A stretch of DNA of 61,313 bases from Clostridia bacterium (GCA_017936565.1 JAGBFG010000004.1:1-61313), one strand, 5' to 3'. Shown: positions 41,943 through 53,926, numbered from the stretch's first letter. The notes: generated from the letters alone by a model not told the origin. A program made the numbers and translations.

Positions 41943-41992
41943 TGCAAAAAGGCATACCCCTCTGCCCATATACGAGCGAGGGAGATGCCTTA
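41943..41992 (-). terminator. Intrinsic terminator inside the CNNM/CorC leader (putative attenuator)
   Basis: Leftward AAGGCAT-C-TCCCTC ... GAGGGG-TATGCCTT then TTTTGCAGTTTTTGCC. The 5' arm starts 2-3 nt after the stop of the leader reading frame, so a ribosome at that stop would cover its base. It lies more than 60 nt before the structural gene, so it must be bypassed for expression. Confidence 0.75.
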
Positions 41993-41993
41993 C

Positions 41994-42083
41994 TTATGAA
42001 AGATATGCATATAAATAGACGGCCTTTGCCGAAATCAAAAACATATTCGTGTTACAATCCGTATCACTACTGTCCGCGTCCAT
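41994..42083 (-). CDS. Putative leader peptide of the CNNM/CorC gene (29 residues, Asp-rich start)
   Basis: ATG at 42083 has AAGGTGAG about 9 nt upstream and lies about 30 nt after the expected transcript start. It begins MDADSSDTDCNTN, four Asp in nine residues, and ends with an aromatic, hydrophobic YLYAYLS; stop TAA 41994-41996. A terminator follows at once. The N-terminus resembles the mgtE leader (MDYADSKCDDSGN). A Mg2+-sensing leader peptide is inferred. Confidence 0.55.
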   Translation of the reverse strand: MDADSSDTDCNTNMFLISAKAVYLYAYLS

Positions 42084-42121
42084 GTTGTGACTCTCACCTT
42101 CCTTCGATAGTATTCTATATT

Positions 42122-42150
42122 ATTATACAGGATATTCGCCGTTCTGTCAA
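42122..42150 (-). promoter_or_regulatory. SigA promoter of the CNNM/CorC leader
   Basis: Leftward TTGACA (42145-42150), 17 bp, TATAAT (42122-42127). Confidence 0.92.
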
Positions 42151-42215
42151 GAGGAAAAAGAAAAATATTACAAAACGGCGATTTCAGAATAACAATCGCG
42201 TATTAAACCCGCGTA

Positions 42216-43109
42216 TTATATTTCCTCTGCGGTAATGGTGCCGTCCTTTACAAGCAGGCGGCAAATGCGCGCGATACGCTCAGCGCCCTCTTTTCTGTCG
42301 CGCCCGTGATAAATAGCGTAATACTCGCCCTTCCACTTGATAACGCTGTGATGCCCAACGCCCTCTTCCGTTTCCGTCTGGAACAGAACGGGATTGAAAA
42401 CGCCGTCCTTGCCCGTTATCTTCTCAAAGGTGATATTGGTGAGGTCGCTTTCCGTCGTCTTTGCCACGGCGTAGCCAATATGATAGGTATCGTTCTGATA
42501 GCAGCCGCCACTATACATCAGGTAGTGATAGTCACCCTCCTTGAAATAGAAGGGACCCTCTATGGTGTGCCATTGGCGCGTCTCGCCTTCCTTATACTTG
42601 AAGATTTCTTCGTCAATGGTGGGCACTATCAGCTCACGGCAAAGATTGGCGGGCGTGTCAGGTGAGAGAAGTCTGTCAACAAACACTCTTGTGCCAATCC
42701 GTTCTCCCTCATCGTTATTCTCCGCGTAAAACAAAAACAAGCCGTTTTCGTTCTGTACCGCGTGGGAGTCGATGGAAAAGCGGTCATAGAGCTGCTTTTT
42801 GAAGGTGAACGGACCGAGCGGGCTTTTTGCTTCCGCTACCAGCATATATTCCTCAAATTCGTCCAAGGGGTTGCAGGAAACGTACATATAATAAGTATCG
42901 CCCAACCGAATGACGCTGGGCGCCCAGAATTCCACGCGGTTTTCCATAGAAAAGACGATGCCCTCGTCCTCAAACAAACCAAAAAGATCATCGCCCGAAA
43001 AAGCCTTGACCCCCAAATGCCCCGTGACGTATATGTAAAGACGCCCCTCATCCTCAAAAATAAAGGGATCTGCCTTTTCGCTGTACATATCCTCAAAGCG
43101 TAACTTCAT
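42216..43109 (-). CDS. GH43-like glycoside hydrolase
   Basis: 297 residues, five-bladed beta-propeller. ADPFIF has the general-base Asp, IDSHAVQNENGLF the pKa-modulating Asp and IEGPFYFKEGDYHYLMYSGG the general-acid Glu. GH43 enzymes cleave arabinosyl or xylosyl units. Cytosolic, since no signal peptide remains with the start at 43109 (GGAGAAGG just upstream); an apparently hydrophobic in-frame extension upstream is translated A/T-rich intergenic DNA. With the GH39 gene it hints at hemicellulose-derived sugar use. Confidence 0.82.
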   Translation of the reverse strand: MKLRFEDMYSEKADPFIFEDEGRLYIYVTGHLGVKAFSGDDLFGLFEDEGIVFSMENRVEFWAPSVIRLGDTYYMYVSCNPLDEFEEYMLVAEAKSPLGPFTFKKQLYDRFSIDSHAVQNENGLFLFYAENNDEGERIGTRVFVDRLLSPDTPANLCRELIVPTIDEEIFKYKEGETRQWHTIEGPFYFKEGDYHYLMYSGGCYQNDTYHIGYAVAKTTESDLTNITFEKITGKDGVFNPVLFQTETEEGVGHHSVIKWKGEYYAIYHGRDRKEGAERIARICRLLVKDGTITAEEI

Positions 43110-43440
43110 ACCTTCTCCATTCTGCCAAGCTGTTTTTAGCGTCTTGCAAGAAGCGCCAAGATTATGTCGCCGGCATCGTTTTTTATCAGTATAACAGAAA
43201 GAAGGAAAGAAAGCAAGAGAAAAAAAGAAAAAAACAGTAAATAATGTGCAGAAAAAAATTTTAAATAATATAAGGAAAAGAAAAAGTTTTGTTTTCTTTC
43301 GGACTGTCAAAGCCGCTGCTTGCCTCTCGCGCTCTGCGCTGTAAAGCAAAAGAGCAAGCGAAAAAATAGCACAAATTCACAAAAGAGTGCTAAAAAACAG
43401 GTGAAAAAGGCAGAAAATGCGGCAAAAATATCTAAAAATA
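43110..43440. other. A-rich intergenic region
   Basis: Low-complexity region between GH43 and the hsp20 control region. Apart from a lone CIRCE half-site GAGTGCTAA (43385-43393) I see no gene or RNA. Confidence 0.5.
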
Positions 43441-43467
43441 TTAGCACTCAAATAATTAGAGTGCTAA
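43441..43467 (+). promoter_or_regulatory. CIRCE operator (HrcA site) of hsp20
   Basis: Perfect TTAGCACTC-N9-GAGTGCTAA. HrcA encoded at 47435 should bind it, placing the small heat-shock protein in the HrcA regulon. It lies upstream of the likely core promoter. Confidence 0.95.
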
Positions 43468-43498
43468 TATTTACAGTTGCGCAAAGAAATAGACAATA

Positions 43499-43516
43499 TT
43501 TATTCACAAAAAAGTG
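43499..43516 (+). repeat. 18-bp motif shared with the hrcA promoter region
   Basis: TTTATTCACAAAAAAGTG, identical to 47308-47325. The core CAC-N6-GTG is a dyad. These are the two CIRCE-bearing control regions of the window. Confidence 0.7.
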
Positions 43517-43597
43517 TATACTAAAACCGTAAAAGAAAGCGACATCATACGGTTTTGTTGCTTCTTAATGAAAATACATAAACGGAGGAAAAACGAA

Positions 43598-44023
43598 ATG
43601 TTTGGAATGACACCGTACAAAGCTTGTTCGTCTTTTTTACATGACCCCTTTGTGGAGCTGATGGCCTTGGAAAAGCAATTGCTTGATAAAAAAAGCTTGA
43701 TTTTTCAATGGGATATTCGTAAGAAGGACAACGCCTACGTTATCGAAGCGGATTTGCCCGGCGTGAAAAAAGAGGACGTCACTCTTTCGGTTGAAGAGGA
43801 CGTTTTGACCGTTTCCGCCAAGCGTGAACGGGCAACGGCAGAGGAAGAGGAAAACGGATATGTGCGCGGCGAGCGCGCTTTTGGCTCCTTTTCTCGTCGG
43901 TTGGACGTTTCCGAGGTTGACCAAGATGGCATAACCGCGAAATTAGAAGATGGCGTTTTGACCTTGGTTTTGCCCTTGAAGATGGAAAAGGCTCCTGTTG
44001 TCAGAAAAATTGAAATTGACTGA
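43598..44023 (+). CDS. Small heat shock protein, Hsp20/alpha-crystallin
   Basis: 141 residues. Alpha-crystallin domain from about 35 to 130 (YVIEADLPGVKKEDVTLSVEEDVLTVSA ... GVLTLVLP) and a C-terminal I-x-I-like tail KIEID. Holds unfolding proteins in the cytosol until DnaK acts. Start at 43598 has GGAGG 9 nt upstream. Expression should be HrcA-repressed through the upstream CIRCE. Confidence 0.93.
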   Translation: MFGMTPYKACSSFLHDPFVELMALEKQLLDKKSLIFQWDIRKKDNAYVIEADLPGVKKEDVTLSVEEDVLTVSAKRERATAEEEENGYVRGERAFGSFSRRLDVSEVDQDGITAKLEDGVLTLVLPLKMEKAPVVRKIEID

Positions 44024-44071
44024 ACAAGAGAAATGCCGCTTTCCTATATCATTTGTACGTAATTAAAAAGC

Positions 44072-44113
44072 AAAAGGCTGTAAAATACCCTGTGTATCTT
44101 ACGGCCTTTTTCT
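44072..44113 (+). terminator. Terminator after hsp20
   Basis: AAAAGGCTGTAA / TTACGGCCTTTTT hairpin (with one G-U) followed by CTTG. Confidence 0.8.
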
Positions 44114-44141
44114 TGATAAGTGCGGTATAAGGTGGAAGAAG

Positions 44142-44237
44142 CTAAGAGCGGTGCGGTTTTTTTCTCATCTGGCGGCTGAATACCCGTCTCAATAACGGTT
44201 TGAGGAAAGCGGGGGGACGCAAGACAATGATTTTCAA
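44142..44237 (-). CDS. spoVM: Stage V sporulation protein M
   Basis: 31 residues from a TTG start with GGGAG 8 nt upstream, stop TAG. It begins MKIIVLRPPAFLKPLLRRVF, the pattern of SpoVM (MKxxxIKxPxFLxxIVRxxF in Bacillus): an N-terminal MK, a Pro near position 9, FL, then an amphipathic basic helix. SpoVM sits on the curved forespore membrane and anchors SpoIVA for coat assembly. Too short for ordinary gene finders. Placed between hsp20 and a small membrane protein gene. Confidence 0.75.
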   Translation of the reverse strand: MKIIVLRPPAFLKPLLRRVFSRQMRKKPHRS

Positions 44238-44306
44238 AAAAACACTCCCTTCTATGTAGGGTAGACCAAAGAGGCAAACGCATTAAAGGGGCGGCTTTCG
44301 GTGGCG

Positions 44307-44462
44307 TTACCTTTGCAAAAAGAAGAGTAGTCCTACCGCCACAATGACAACGGCTTCCAATACCACCAAAAAGGTTTCGGGAAGGAAAAACGAAATTAAA
44401 ACGCCAAATCCAAAGGTCAAAATCGAAATGCCCAGAATTTTACATAGGGAAGGGCTTTTCAT
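44307..44462 (-). CDS. Small two-helix membrane protein
   Basis: 51 residues: short polar start, helix about 8-25 (LGISILTFGFGVLISFFL), a PE turn and a second helix about 30-49. AAAGG 9 nt before the ATG. No known family assigned; the compact hairpin topology is common in clostridial sporulation or stress micro-proteins. Lies 69 nt before spoVM in the same direction. Confidence 0.6.
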   Translation of the reverse strand: MKSPSLCKILGISILTFGFGVLISFFLPETFLVVLEAVVIVAVGLLFFLQR

Positions 44463-44613
44463 AATATGGAACCTTTCTTTTATGGATGAAGGACGGCACA
44501 GAAGAAACAAGAGGTATGGGCGTTTGCCGCGGCCTTTGGTATCATTCTATGCAGTCCTTATGCGGAATGTGACAAAAAAGAAGAGACTTGATGAGAAAAG
44601 CGTCAATATTAAA

Positions 44614-45393
44614 TCATTGAATTTTCAGACGCGATAGGGAAAGGGCTTTATTTTGTCCCTCATCCACCTCGAACAGAACTGCGTCTGCAAAGAAAGCGCC
44701 CTCTGCCGCTTGAAAACGCGCGGGAAGGGCAGTTAAATAACGGTGAATGACCGTTTCTGCCTTAATACCCATAATGCCGCCATCAGCCCCGCACATACCC
44801 AAATCGCTGACAAAGCCCGTCCCCTTGGGTAAAATCTGCAAATCGGCGGTAGGAACATGGGTGTGCGTGCCAAAGACGGCAGCTGCCCTTCCGTCTAAAT
44901 AATGCCCCAAGGCGAGCTTTTCTCCCGTCGTTTCCGCGTGAAAATCAAGCAAGGCAATGTCGTATCGCCCCGCTTCGCGTTTAAGGACCTTGTCTATCGC
45001 TTCAAAGGGCGAGTCTGCGGGAACATCCATATGCACGCGACCCATCGCGTTGATAACCAAAACCCGATAGCCCTTTGCCTCGGCAACGGTGTATCCGACG
45101 CCGGGGGCGGCGGCGGGCAAATTAATAGGACGCAAAACACGGCTGTTGGCTTCTAACATATTGTGCAAAGCAAAGTTTTGAAGCGTATGATTGCCCCCCG
45201 TTACCACGTCCGCCCCGCTTTCTAAAAGATTCTTGGCGGTGTCAGCAGAGGGACCCATAACGAAGCCCGCGTTTTCCGCGTTAACCAAAAGAAAATCAAT
45301 CGCGTGCTCCTTGCGGATATCCCAAAGACGCGAAGCAAGCCACTCTGCCGCCGCAGGAGAGGTAATATCGCCAATGGCCATAATACGAAGCAT
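44614..45393 (-). CDS. YmdB-family metallophosphoesterase
   Basis: 259 residues. Calcineurin-like fold with metal ligands in RIMAIGDI, VNAENA, GGNHTLQN, LLDFHAETTGEK and GTHTHVPTAD; the GMCGADGGIMGI block is a family marker. Relatives hydrolyse 2',3'-cyclic nucleotides and influence sporulation and biofilm. It follows rny, the conserved order in Bacillota. Note that typical members have a DxxG at the start; here GDI. Confidence 0.9.
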   Translation of the reverse strand: MLRIMAIGDITSPAAAEWLASRLWDIRKEHAIDFLLVNAENAGFVMGPSADTAKNLLESGADVVTGGNHTLQNFALHNMLEANSRVLRPINLPAAAPGVGYTVAEAKGYRVLVINAMGRVHMDVPADSPFEAIDKVLKREAGRYDIALLDFHAETTGEKLALGHYLDGRAAAVFGTHTHVPTADLQILPKGTGFVSDLGMCGADGGIMGIKAETVIHRYLTALPARFQAAEGAFFADAVLFEVDEGQNKALSLSRLKIQ

Positions 45394-45489
45394 AATGAAA
45401 ACCTTTCTATAAATAGGAAAAGAATGTTTCTTTTAAGGAAAAGCATATTCCTGAAATGCGCGGAAAAAATAAACAGAGAAACACCCTAA

Positions 45490-45520
45490 AAAGAGGGGCT
45501 GTCCTGTTAAGACAGCCCGA
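45490..45520 (-). terminator. Terminator after rny
   Basis: GGGCTGTC-TTAACAG-GACAGCCC then CTCTTTTT on the minus strand. It lies between rny and ymdB, so ymdB relies on readthrough or another promoter. Confidence 0.8.
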
Positions 45521-45525
45521 CAGGG

Positions 45526-47067
45526 TTATTTTGCGTAATCCACGGTGCGGCTTTCCCGAATTAAATTGACTTTGATTTGACCGGGATATTCCATTTCCGC
45601 TTCAATTTTCTTTGCGATTTCGTGCGCCAGAATGGTCATTTGATCGTCGCTGATCATTTCAGGCTTCACCATAATGCGAACCTCGCGACCCGCTTGAATG
45701 GCGAAGGTCTTATCAACACCCTCGAACTCGCCTGCGATTTCTTCCAGCTTCTGCAAGCGCTTGATGTAGTTTTCCATATCCTCGCGGCGCGCGCCGGGAC
45801 GAGCGGCGGAAATAGCGTCAGCCGCTTGAATGAGGAATGCCAAGGGCGTTTTAGGCTCTACGTCGCCGTGATGCGCCTCGATGGCGTGAATGATATCCTT
45901 GCTTTCGTGATACTTTTTGGCGACCTCAACACCAAGCTGAATGTGAGAGCCCTCTGCTTCTTGGGTGAGCGCTTTGCCAATGTCGTGCAAAAGACCTGCT
46001 CTGCGCGCTTGCATACGGTCAACACCAATCTCGTCAGCCATCATGCCTGCCAAGAGGGAAACCTCAATGGAGTGGCGCAGAACGTTCTGCCCGTAGCTTG
46101 TGCGGTATTTCAGTCTGCCCAAGAGCTTCAACATTTCGGGGTTGATACCGTGAACGCCCGTCTCAAAGACTGCCTTTTCTCCTGCCTGCTTGATGGTGTT
46201 TTCCACCTCGCGACGCGCCTTTTCAACCATTTCTTCAATGCGCGCGGGATGAATACGCCCGTCCGCAATCAGCTTTTCCAGCGCAAGACGCGCGGTCTCG
46301 CGGCGGATGGGGTCAAAGCCCGAAACGGTAATCACCTCAGGTGTGTCGTCAATAATCAGCTCAACGCCAATCAACTGCTCAATGGTGCGAATGTTTCTGC
46401 CCTCGCGCCCGATAATGCGCCCCTTCATATCCTCGTTGGGAAGGGAAACGACGGAAATCGCAACCTCGCTGACGTGGTCAGCGGCGCAGCGCTGAATGGC
46501 AGAGGACAAAATTTCCTTCGCCTTCTCGGCAGATTCATCACGGAAGCGAGATTCATATTCCGCGAGCTTTTGCGCAGTTTCGTGAGAAATTTCGCTCTCC
46601 ATACGCTCCAACAGCTCAGCCTTTGCTTCCTCAGCGGAGCAATGGGAAATTTTTTCCAAGGCATCAATCTGCTTTTGCAGGGTCTCACTCGTTTTTGCGT
46701 AAAGCGCTTCTACCTCCTGCTGTTTCTTCTGCAAAACGCCCTCTTTTTGTTCAAGGGCTTCGGTTTTCGCGTCTAAGTTTTCTTCCTTTTGCGCGATTCT
46801 GCGCTCTTGGCGGGAAACTTCCTTGCGACGCTCTTTTAATTCGTTTTCGGCATCCGTTTTCATAACAAGGATTTCTTCCTTGGTGGATAACAATGCTTCT
46901 TTTTTCGTATCGGCGGCGGACTTGATGGCATCGGACAGAATCTTTTTCGCTTGTAATTGCGCGGATTCCAGCTCTTGACGGCGGCGGCGCTTAGCAATGG
47001 CGCCAACAACCAGGGCAAGAACAACACCGACTGCTGCGCCGATAAGGGCATACAACCAGTTGTTCAT
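45526..47067 (-). CDS. rny: Ribonuclease Y
   Basis: 513 residues. N-terminal membrane helix ([21 protein letters not shown]), a long coiled coil (about 35-200), a KH domain ([23 protein letters not shown]) and an HD domain with HDIGKA. Main mRNA-decay endonuclease of many Bacillota, membrane-attached. ATG at 47067 is fixed by AAGGAGG 6 nt upstream. Confidence 0.96.
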   Translation of the reverse strand: MNNWLYALIGAAVGVVLALVVGAIAKRRRRQELESAQLQAKKILSDAIKSAADTKKEALLSTKEEILVMKTDAENELKERRKEVSRQERRIAQKEENLDAKTEALEQKEGVLQKKQQEVEALYAKTSETLQKQIDALEKISHCSAEEAKAELLERMESEISHETAQKLAEYESRFRDESAEKAKEILSSAIQRCAADHVSEVAISVVSLPNEDMKGRIIGREGRNIRTIEQLIGVELIIDDTPEVITVSGFDPIRRETARLALEKLIADGRIHPARIEEMVEKARREVENTIKQAGEKAVFETGVHGINPEMLKLLGRLKYRTSYGQNVLRHSIEVSLLAGMMADEIGVDRMQARRAGLLHDIGKALTQEAEGSHIQLGVEVAKKYHESKDIIHAIEAHHGDVEPKTPLAFLIQAADAISAARPGARREDMENYIKRLQKLEEIAGEFEGVDKTFAIQAGREVRIMVKPEMISDDQMTILAHEIAKKIEAEMEYPGQIKVNLIRESRTVDYAK

Positions 47068-47214
47068 AAAAAACCTCCTTCTTTTTTTCTTCCTAAGGGC
47101 AGACAAGGCTGCCTTTGTCTTTATGAATAATAAACGGACGGGAAGTCCTGCAAGAAAGAAAACATATATGTCAAAAAATCCCTGCACCTCGTCCAGTATA
47201 TTACTACAATCTTT

Positions 47215-47243
47215 ATTATATAATAATTTTTCACTTCTGTCAA
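47215..47243 (-). promoter_or_regulatory. SigA promoter of rny
   Basis: Leftward TTGACA (47238-47243), 17 bp, TATAAT (47215-47220); about 140 nt of leader. Confidence 0.9.
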
Positions 47244-47307
47244 GGATTTTTTTGCAAGCAAAAAGCATTAGGAAAGCAAAAAAAGAGGGATTTTTGGAAA
47301 TTAACAT

Positions 47308-47325
47308 TTTATTCACAAAAAAGTG
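47308..47325 (+). repeat. Second copy of the 18-bp heat-shock-region motif
   Basis: TTTATTCACAAAAAAGTG, identical to 43499-43516, 11 bp upstream of the hrcA -35 box. Confidence 0.7.
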
Positions 47326-47336
47326 GAAATAAGGTA

Positions 47337-47365
47337 TTGACAATATGGGAATAAAGTGATACTCT
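47337..47365 (+). promoter_or_regulatory. SigA promoter of hrcA-grpE-dnaK-dnaJ
   Basis: TTGACA (47337-47342), 17 bp, TACTCT (47360-47365), immediately before the CIRCE. Confidence 0.85.
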
Positions 47366-47375
47366 AATAATGAAA

Positions 47376-47402
47376 TTAGCACTTGAAGTGTAAGAGTGCT
47401 AA
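47376..47402 (+). promoter_or_regulatory. CIRCE operator of the hrcA operon
   Basis: TTAGCACTT-N9-GAGTGCTAA, one mismatch from consensus in the left arm. It overlaps the expected transcript start, so HrcA represses its own operon. Confidence 0.95.
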
Positions 47403-47434
47403 AATGAAGGTGGATGAACAGGAGGGTGTGCCGT

Positions 47435-48505
47435 ATGAGCGAGCGAGAATTAAGCGAAAGAAAACGGCTTATTTTGAAAGCAATCGTGGAAGCGCACGTG
47501 TTGTACGGAGAGCCTGTCGGCTCCAAATCTCTCTTGTCAAATCAGCAATTAACCTGCTCCTCTGCTACAATACGCAATGAAATGGCAGAGCTTGAAAATA
47601 TGGGGTATCTTGAACAGCCGCATACGTCGGCAGGGCGCGTGCCAACCGAAATGGGCTATCGCTTCTATGTGGATTCATTGGTGAAGCAGTATCGGATGAC
47701 AGCCTTGGAAATCGAGCAGATCAACCGCACCTTACAGCGAAAAATCGGTGAGTTTGACCGCGTTTTAGAGGACGCCAGCCGTCTGCTCTCGCATTTTACC
47801 AATTATGCAGGCATCGCCTTCAAGCCCTCTGCCGACCAAGCGACCATTTCCCGCTTTGAATCGGCTTACCTTGACGAGCATTCCTTGGTTTTGGTTATGG
47901 TCTTTGCGGATGGAACGGTCAAAACGGGAACGGTGTATACCGAATTAACCCTCTCTCAGCAGGAGCTTTCCGCCTTTATTGACGTGTTAAACCGTCATTT
48001 GTGCGGCTTGACCAGCAGCGAAATCACCCTGCCGCGCATTGTGAATTTAGAGCGTCAGGTGGGCTTGCTGTCTGCTCTTGTGCACCCTGTTGTGACTTGT
48101 ATATATGACGCGATGAGTGAGCTTGATGAGGCGAATTTGAAGGTTGACGGTGTCAATCATCTTTTGGAATATCCCGAATATTCGGACGTAGGACAGTTCA
48201 AGGAGATGCTTGACCTGCTTGAAAACAAGGAAGACCTCTTGGGGCTTATCGCCACGGATGGCGAAGAAAAGGACTTGCAGGTCCATATCGGCTCCCACAA
48301 TTCACCGGGGCCTATGAGCAATTCTTCCTTTGTTTGTCGACTGGTGCGTCGGAATGGCAAGGTCATTGGCGCGGTTGGCGTTATCGGTCCCAGAAGACTG
48401 GACTATTCCCGCGTTATTGCCATCTTAAATCAGCTTTCTCTCGGTATTGCGGGCGCCATCGGGACAGACGAGGGTGAAAGCGGGCAAGCAGCGGACGAAA
48501 ACTGA
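47435..48505 (+). CDS. hrcA: Heat-inducible transcription repressor HrcA
   Basis: 356 residues. Winged-helix N-terminus ([29 protein letters not shown], then [30 protein letters not shown]), a central GAF-like part and the C-terminal [13 protein letters not shown] segment. Represses CIRCE genes; folding of HrcA depends on GroE, giving heat control. ATG at 47435 has GGAGG 9 nt upstream. Confidence 0.96.
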   Translation: MSERELSERKRLILKAIVEAHVLYGEPVGSKSLLSNQQLTCSSATIRNEMAELENMGYLEQPHTSAGRVPTEMGYRFYVDSLVKQYRMTALEIEQINRTLQRKIGEFDRVLEDASRLLSHFTNYAGIAFKPSADQATISRFESAYLDEHSLVLVMVFADGTVKTGTVYTELTLSQQELSAFIDVLNRHLCGLTSSEITLPRIVNLERQVGLLSALVHPVVTCIYDAMSELDEANLKVDGVNHLLEYPEYSDVGQFKEMLDLLENKEDLLGLIATDGEEKDLQVHIGSHNSPGPMSNSSFVCRLVRRNGKVIGAVGVIGPRRLDYSRVIAILNQLSLGIAGAIGTDEGESGQAADEN

Positions 48506-48553
48506 AACGGAATATAGATATACAGATAATAGCAGGTAAGAAAGGAACGGAAA

Positions 48554-49141
48554 ATGGACGAAAACAAGAAAGCGGAAGAAACCGCAGCTGAGCAAGCGGC
48601 TGCTATGCAAGAGGAAGAAGCCTCTGCTTCTGCCGCAGAAAAAAAGGAAGAGAAAAAAGACAAAAAGGCAGACAAGAAATATAAGGAAGAATTAGCAAAG
48701 GCAGAGGAAGAGTGCAAAAAGCTCAAAGAAGCCTTGGCTGAGGAAAAGGATAAATATTTGCGTCTTGCCGCTGAATATGACAATTACCGCCGCCGTTCTC
48801 AAAAGGAAAAGGACGGAATTTATGCGGACGCGGTTGCGGACACCGTCAAGGCGTTTTTACCCTTCTTTGATAACTTGGAGCGCGCAGGGCAGTACACCGA
48901 GGGTGACAAGGTGGCAGAGGGTCTTGCCTTAATGGCAAAGGATACCGAAAGCCTGCTTGCAAAGCTCGGTATTGAAAAATTCGGTGTCAAGGGTGAGTCC
49001 TTTGATGCCGCATGGCACAACGCCGTTATGCACGAGGAAGACGAGGCATACGGAGAAAATGAAATCATTGAGGTCTTCCAGCAAGGATACCGCCGCGGCG
49101 ACAAGGTTATCCGCTTTGCCGTTGTTAAGGTAGCCAACTAA
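48554..49141 (+). CDS. grpE: Nucleotide exchange factor GrpE
   Basis: 195 residues: an Ala/Glu/Lys-rich charged N-terminal tail, a long coiled coil (about 35-90), and the beta-domain with DNLERA...GVKGESFDAAWHNAVMHEED. Releases ADP from DnaK. AAAGGAA 8 nt before the ATG; 62 nt before dnaK. Confidence 0.95.
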   Translation: MDENKKAEETAAEQAAAMQEEEASASAAEKKEEKKDKKADKKYKEELAKAEEECKKLKEALAEEKDKYLRLAAEYDNYRRRSQKEKDGIYADAVADTVKAFLPFFDNLERAGQYTEGDKVAEGLALMAKDTESLLAKLGIEKFGVKGESFDAAWHNAVMHEEDEAYGENEIIEVFQQGYRRGDKVIRFAVVKVAN

Positions 49142-49199
49142 AAGAGCAACAAATCAAACGAAACAAACAACAAAAACTTATACATGATGGAGGAAATAA

Positions 49200-52249
<3,050 letters not shown>

Positions 52250-52255
52250 AACGCG

Positions 52256-52297
52256 AAACGGGGAAAGCTTTTTTCAAAAAGTTTCCCCGTTTTTTTG
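52256..52297 (+). terminator. Terminator of the hrcA operon
   Basis: AACGGGGAAA...TTTCCCCGTT with an inner CTTTTT/AAAAAG stem, followed by seven T. Confidence 0.9.
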
Positions 52298-52307
52298 AGC
52301 GCAAGAA

Positions 52308-52336
52308 TTGACAGATGCAAAAAAAGATGCTATAAT
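52308..52336 (+). promoter_or_regulatory. SigA promoter of the NSS transporter gene
   Basis: TTGACA (52308-52313), 17 bp, TATAAT (52331-52336). Confidence 0.93.
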
Positions 52337-52368
52337 CTTATACATCTATACAAAAAAGGAGTTTTGGC

Positions 52369-53892
52369 ATGGAGACAAGAGGAAGTTGGTCATCAAGGTT
52401 TACCTTTATATTGGCGGCGATTGGGTCCGCGGTTGGCTTGGGGTGCGCTTGGCGCTTTCCGGGGCTTGCGGCGAAGCACGGCGGCGGCTCGTTTTTGCTT
52501 GTGTTCATTATCGCGACCTTTGTTTTTGGCATTCCTCTTTTGATGATGGAAATCGCGATTGGCAGAAAAATGAAGAAGGGTGTTACCTCTTCCTTGCGCG
52601 GCATCAATAAAAAGTTTGAGTTTGTCGGGTGGGCAGCCACCTCAAACGCCTTTGTGATTGGGTGCTACTATGCCATTGTATATGCTTGGGTTATTCTGAT
52701 GGTTCTGGTGAGCTTCAAGTTTATTGGAATGACAGGAGATACCGCAGCGGCAGGAAACTTGTTTTTTAATACCATTCAAACGACGGGGACCGTTGAAAAT
52801 TACGGCATTGCCCCTTCTATGATTATTCCCTTTGTGCTTGCCTGGGCGAGTATTTTCTATTGCCTGAGAAACGGCACCGAGAGCGTTGGAAAGATTGTCA
52901 AATACACCGTATTTCTTCCCGTTATCTTCCTTGGCATCATCGCGGTAAAGGGCTTGACTATGCCCGGTGCGATGGACGGTATCCGCGCTTTGTTCGTGCC
53001 CGATTTTAACGCCCTGCGTAACCCGCAGATCTGGGTTGACGCTATCGGTCAGGTCTTTTACAGCCTGTCGGTTATGATGGCAATTATGTTTGCCTACGGC
53101 TCTTATTTGAAGGATGACTCCAATATTGCCGTGGACGGTATGATTATCGGCATCTCCAATATTTTAATCAGCGTTCTGGCGGGCGTTGCCATGTTTACCA
53201 CTATGGGCGGCGTCGGTATGCTGGGCGAAATGACCCCCTCGGGCATTTCTACCGCCTTTATCGTATATCCGCAGGCGATAGTCAGCCTGACAAGCTCGGG
53301 TATTGTGAACGCCATATTCGGCGCGCTGTTCTATCTGTGCTTGGTGGCGCTTGCCGTTGACTCGGCATTCTCCATCATTGAGGGCGTTTCTGCCGCTATT
53401 GCCGATTCCTTTCATTTGGACGCCAAAAAGACAACCAAGGTTGTCATTCTGATTATGCTGGTATGCTCCGTGTTCTTCGCGACAAGAGCAGGTCTTGCAT
53501 GGCTTGATATTGTGGATAACTGGGCGAACTCCTATAATCTTATCATCGTGGGTATTCTGCAATGTATCGCGCTCGGCTGGTTCTTCAAGCCGCAAAAGGT
53601 GTTACTTGAAATCAACCGCAATACAAGCAAGTTCAAAATGCCTGCCTGGTGGTTCGTGACCTCTGTTAAATTCATTGCTCCCTTGATTTTGTCGGCGCTT
53701 TTCGCTTGGAACATTTACGATTTGTTCGTTAAGAACAATGGCAATTACGGTGGATATCCGCAATGGGCGCTCATTGTCGGCGGTTGGCTTATCACGCTTT
53801 TGGTTATGGTCAGCGGTCTTGTGGCAAGAAGGATTATTGAAGCGAAAAAGAAAAAGGGCTTCGTAGAGGAAGAGGTCAGTTGGGAGGATTAA
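52369..53892 (+). CDS. Neurotransmitter:sodium symporter (NSS) family transporter
   Basis: 507 residues, about 11-12 helices. N-terminal RGSWSSRFTFILAAIGSAVGLG and WRFPGLAAKHGGGSFLLVF are the TM1 sodium/substrate site; the GIPLLMMEIAIG segment follows. LeuT-like, importing an amino acid with Na+. The usual NxWRFP is CAWRFP here. Substrate unknown. Single gene with own promoter and terminator. Confidence 0.93.
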   Translation: METRGSWSSRFTFILAAIGSAVGLGCAWRFPGLAAKHGGGSFLLVFIIATFVFGIPLLMMEIAIGRKMKKGVTSSLRGINKKFEFVGWAATSNAFVIGCYYAIVYAWVILMVLVSFKFIGMTGDTAAAGNLFFNTIQTTGTVENYGIAPSMIIPFVLAWASIFYCLRNGTESVGKIVKYTVFLPVIFLGIIAVKGLTMPGAMDGIRALFVPDFNALRNPQIWVDAIGQVFYSLSVMMAIMFAYGSYLKDDSNIAVDGMIIGISNILISVLAGVAMFTTMGGVGMLGEMTPSGISTAFIVYPQAIVSLTSSGIVNAIFGALFYLCLVALAVDSAFSIIEGVSAAIADSFHLDAKKTTKVVILIMLVCSVFFATRAGLAWLDIVDNWANSYNLIIVGILQCIALGWFFKPQKVLLEINRNTSKFKMPAWWFVTSVKFIAPLILSALFAWNIYDLFVKNNGNYGGYPQWALIVGGWLITLLVMVSGLVARRIIEAKKKKGFVEEEVSWED

Positions 53893-53926
53893 GCCTTCTC
53901 TATTAAACAGTTGCTTCCCCTGAAAA

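Noticed and set aside
41996-42235. 79-codon plus-strand frame over the CNNM/CorC leader
   Set aside because: Opposite strand to the promoter-terminator-gene unit, no ribosome binding site; the minus-strand leader frame has both.
43110-43349. N-terminal extension of the GH43 gene giving a hydrophobic signal-like segment
   Set aside because: It is translated A/T-rich intergenic DNA; a strong ribosome binding site lies at 43109 where the propeller begins.
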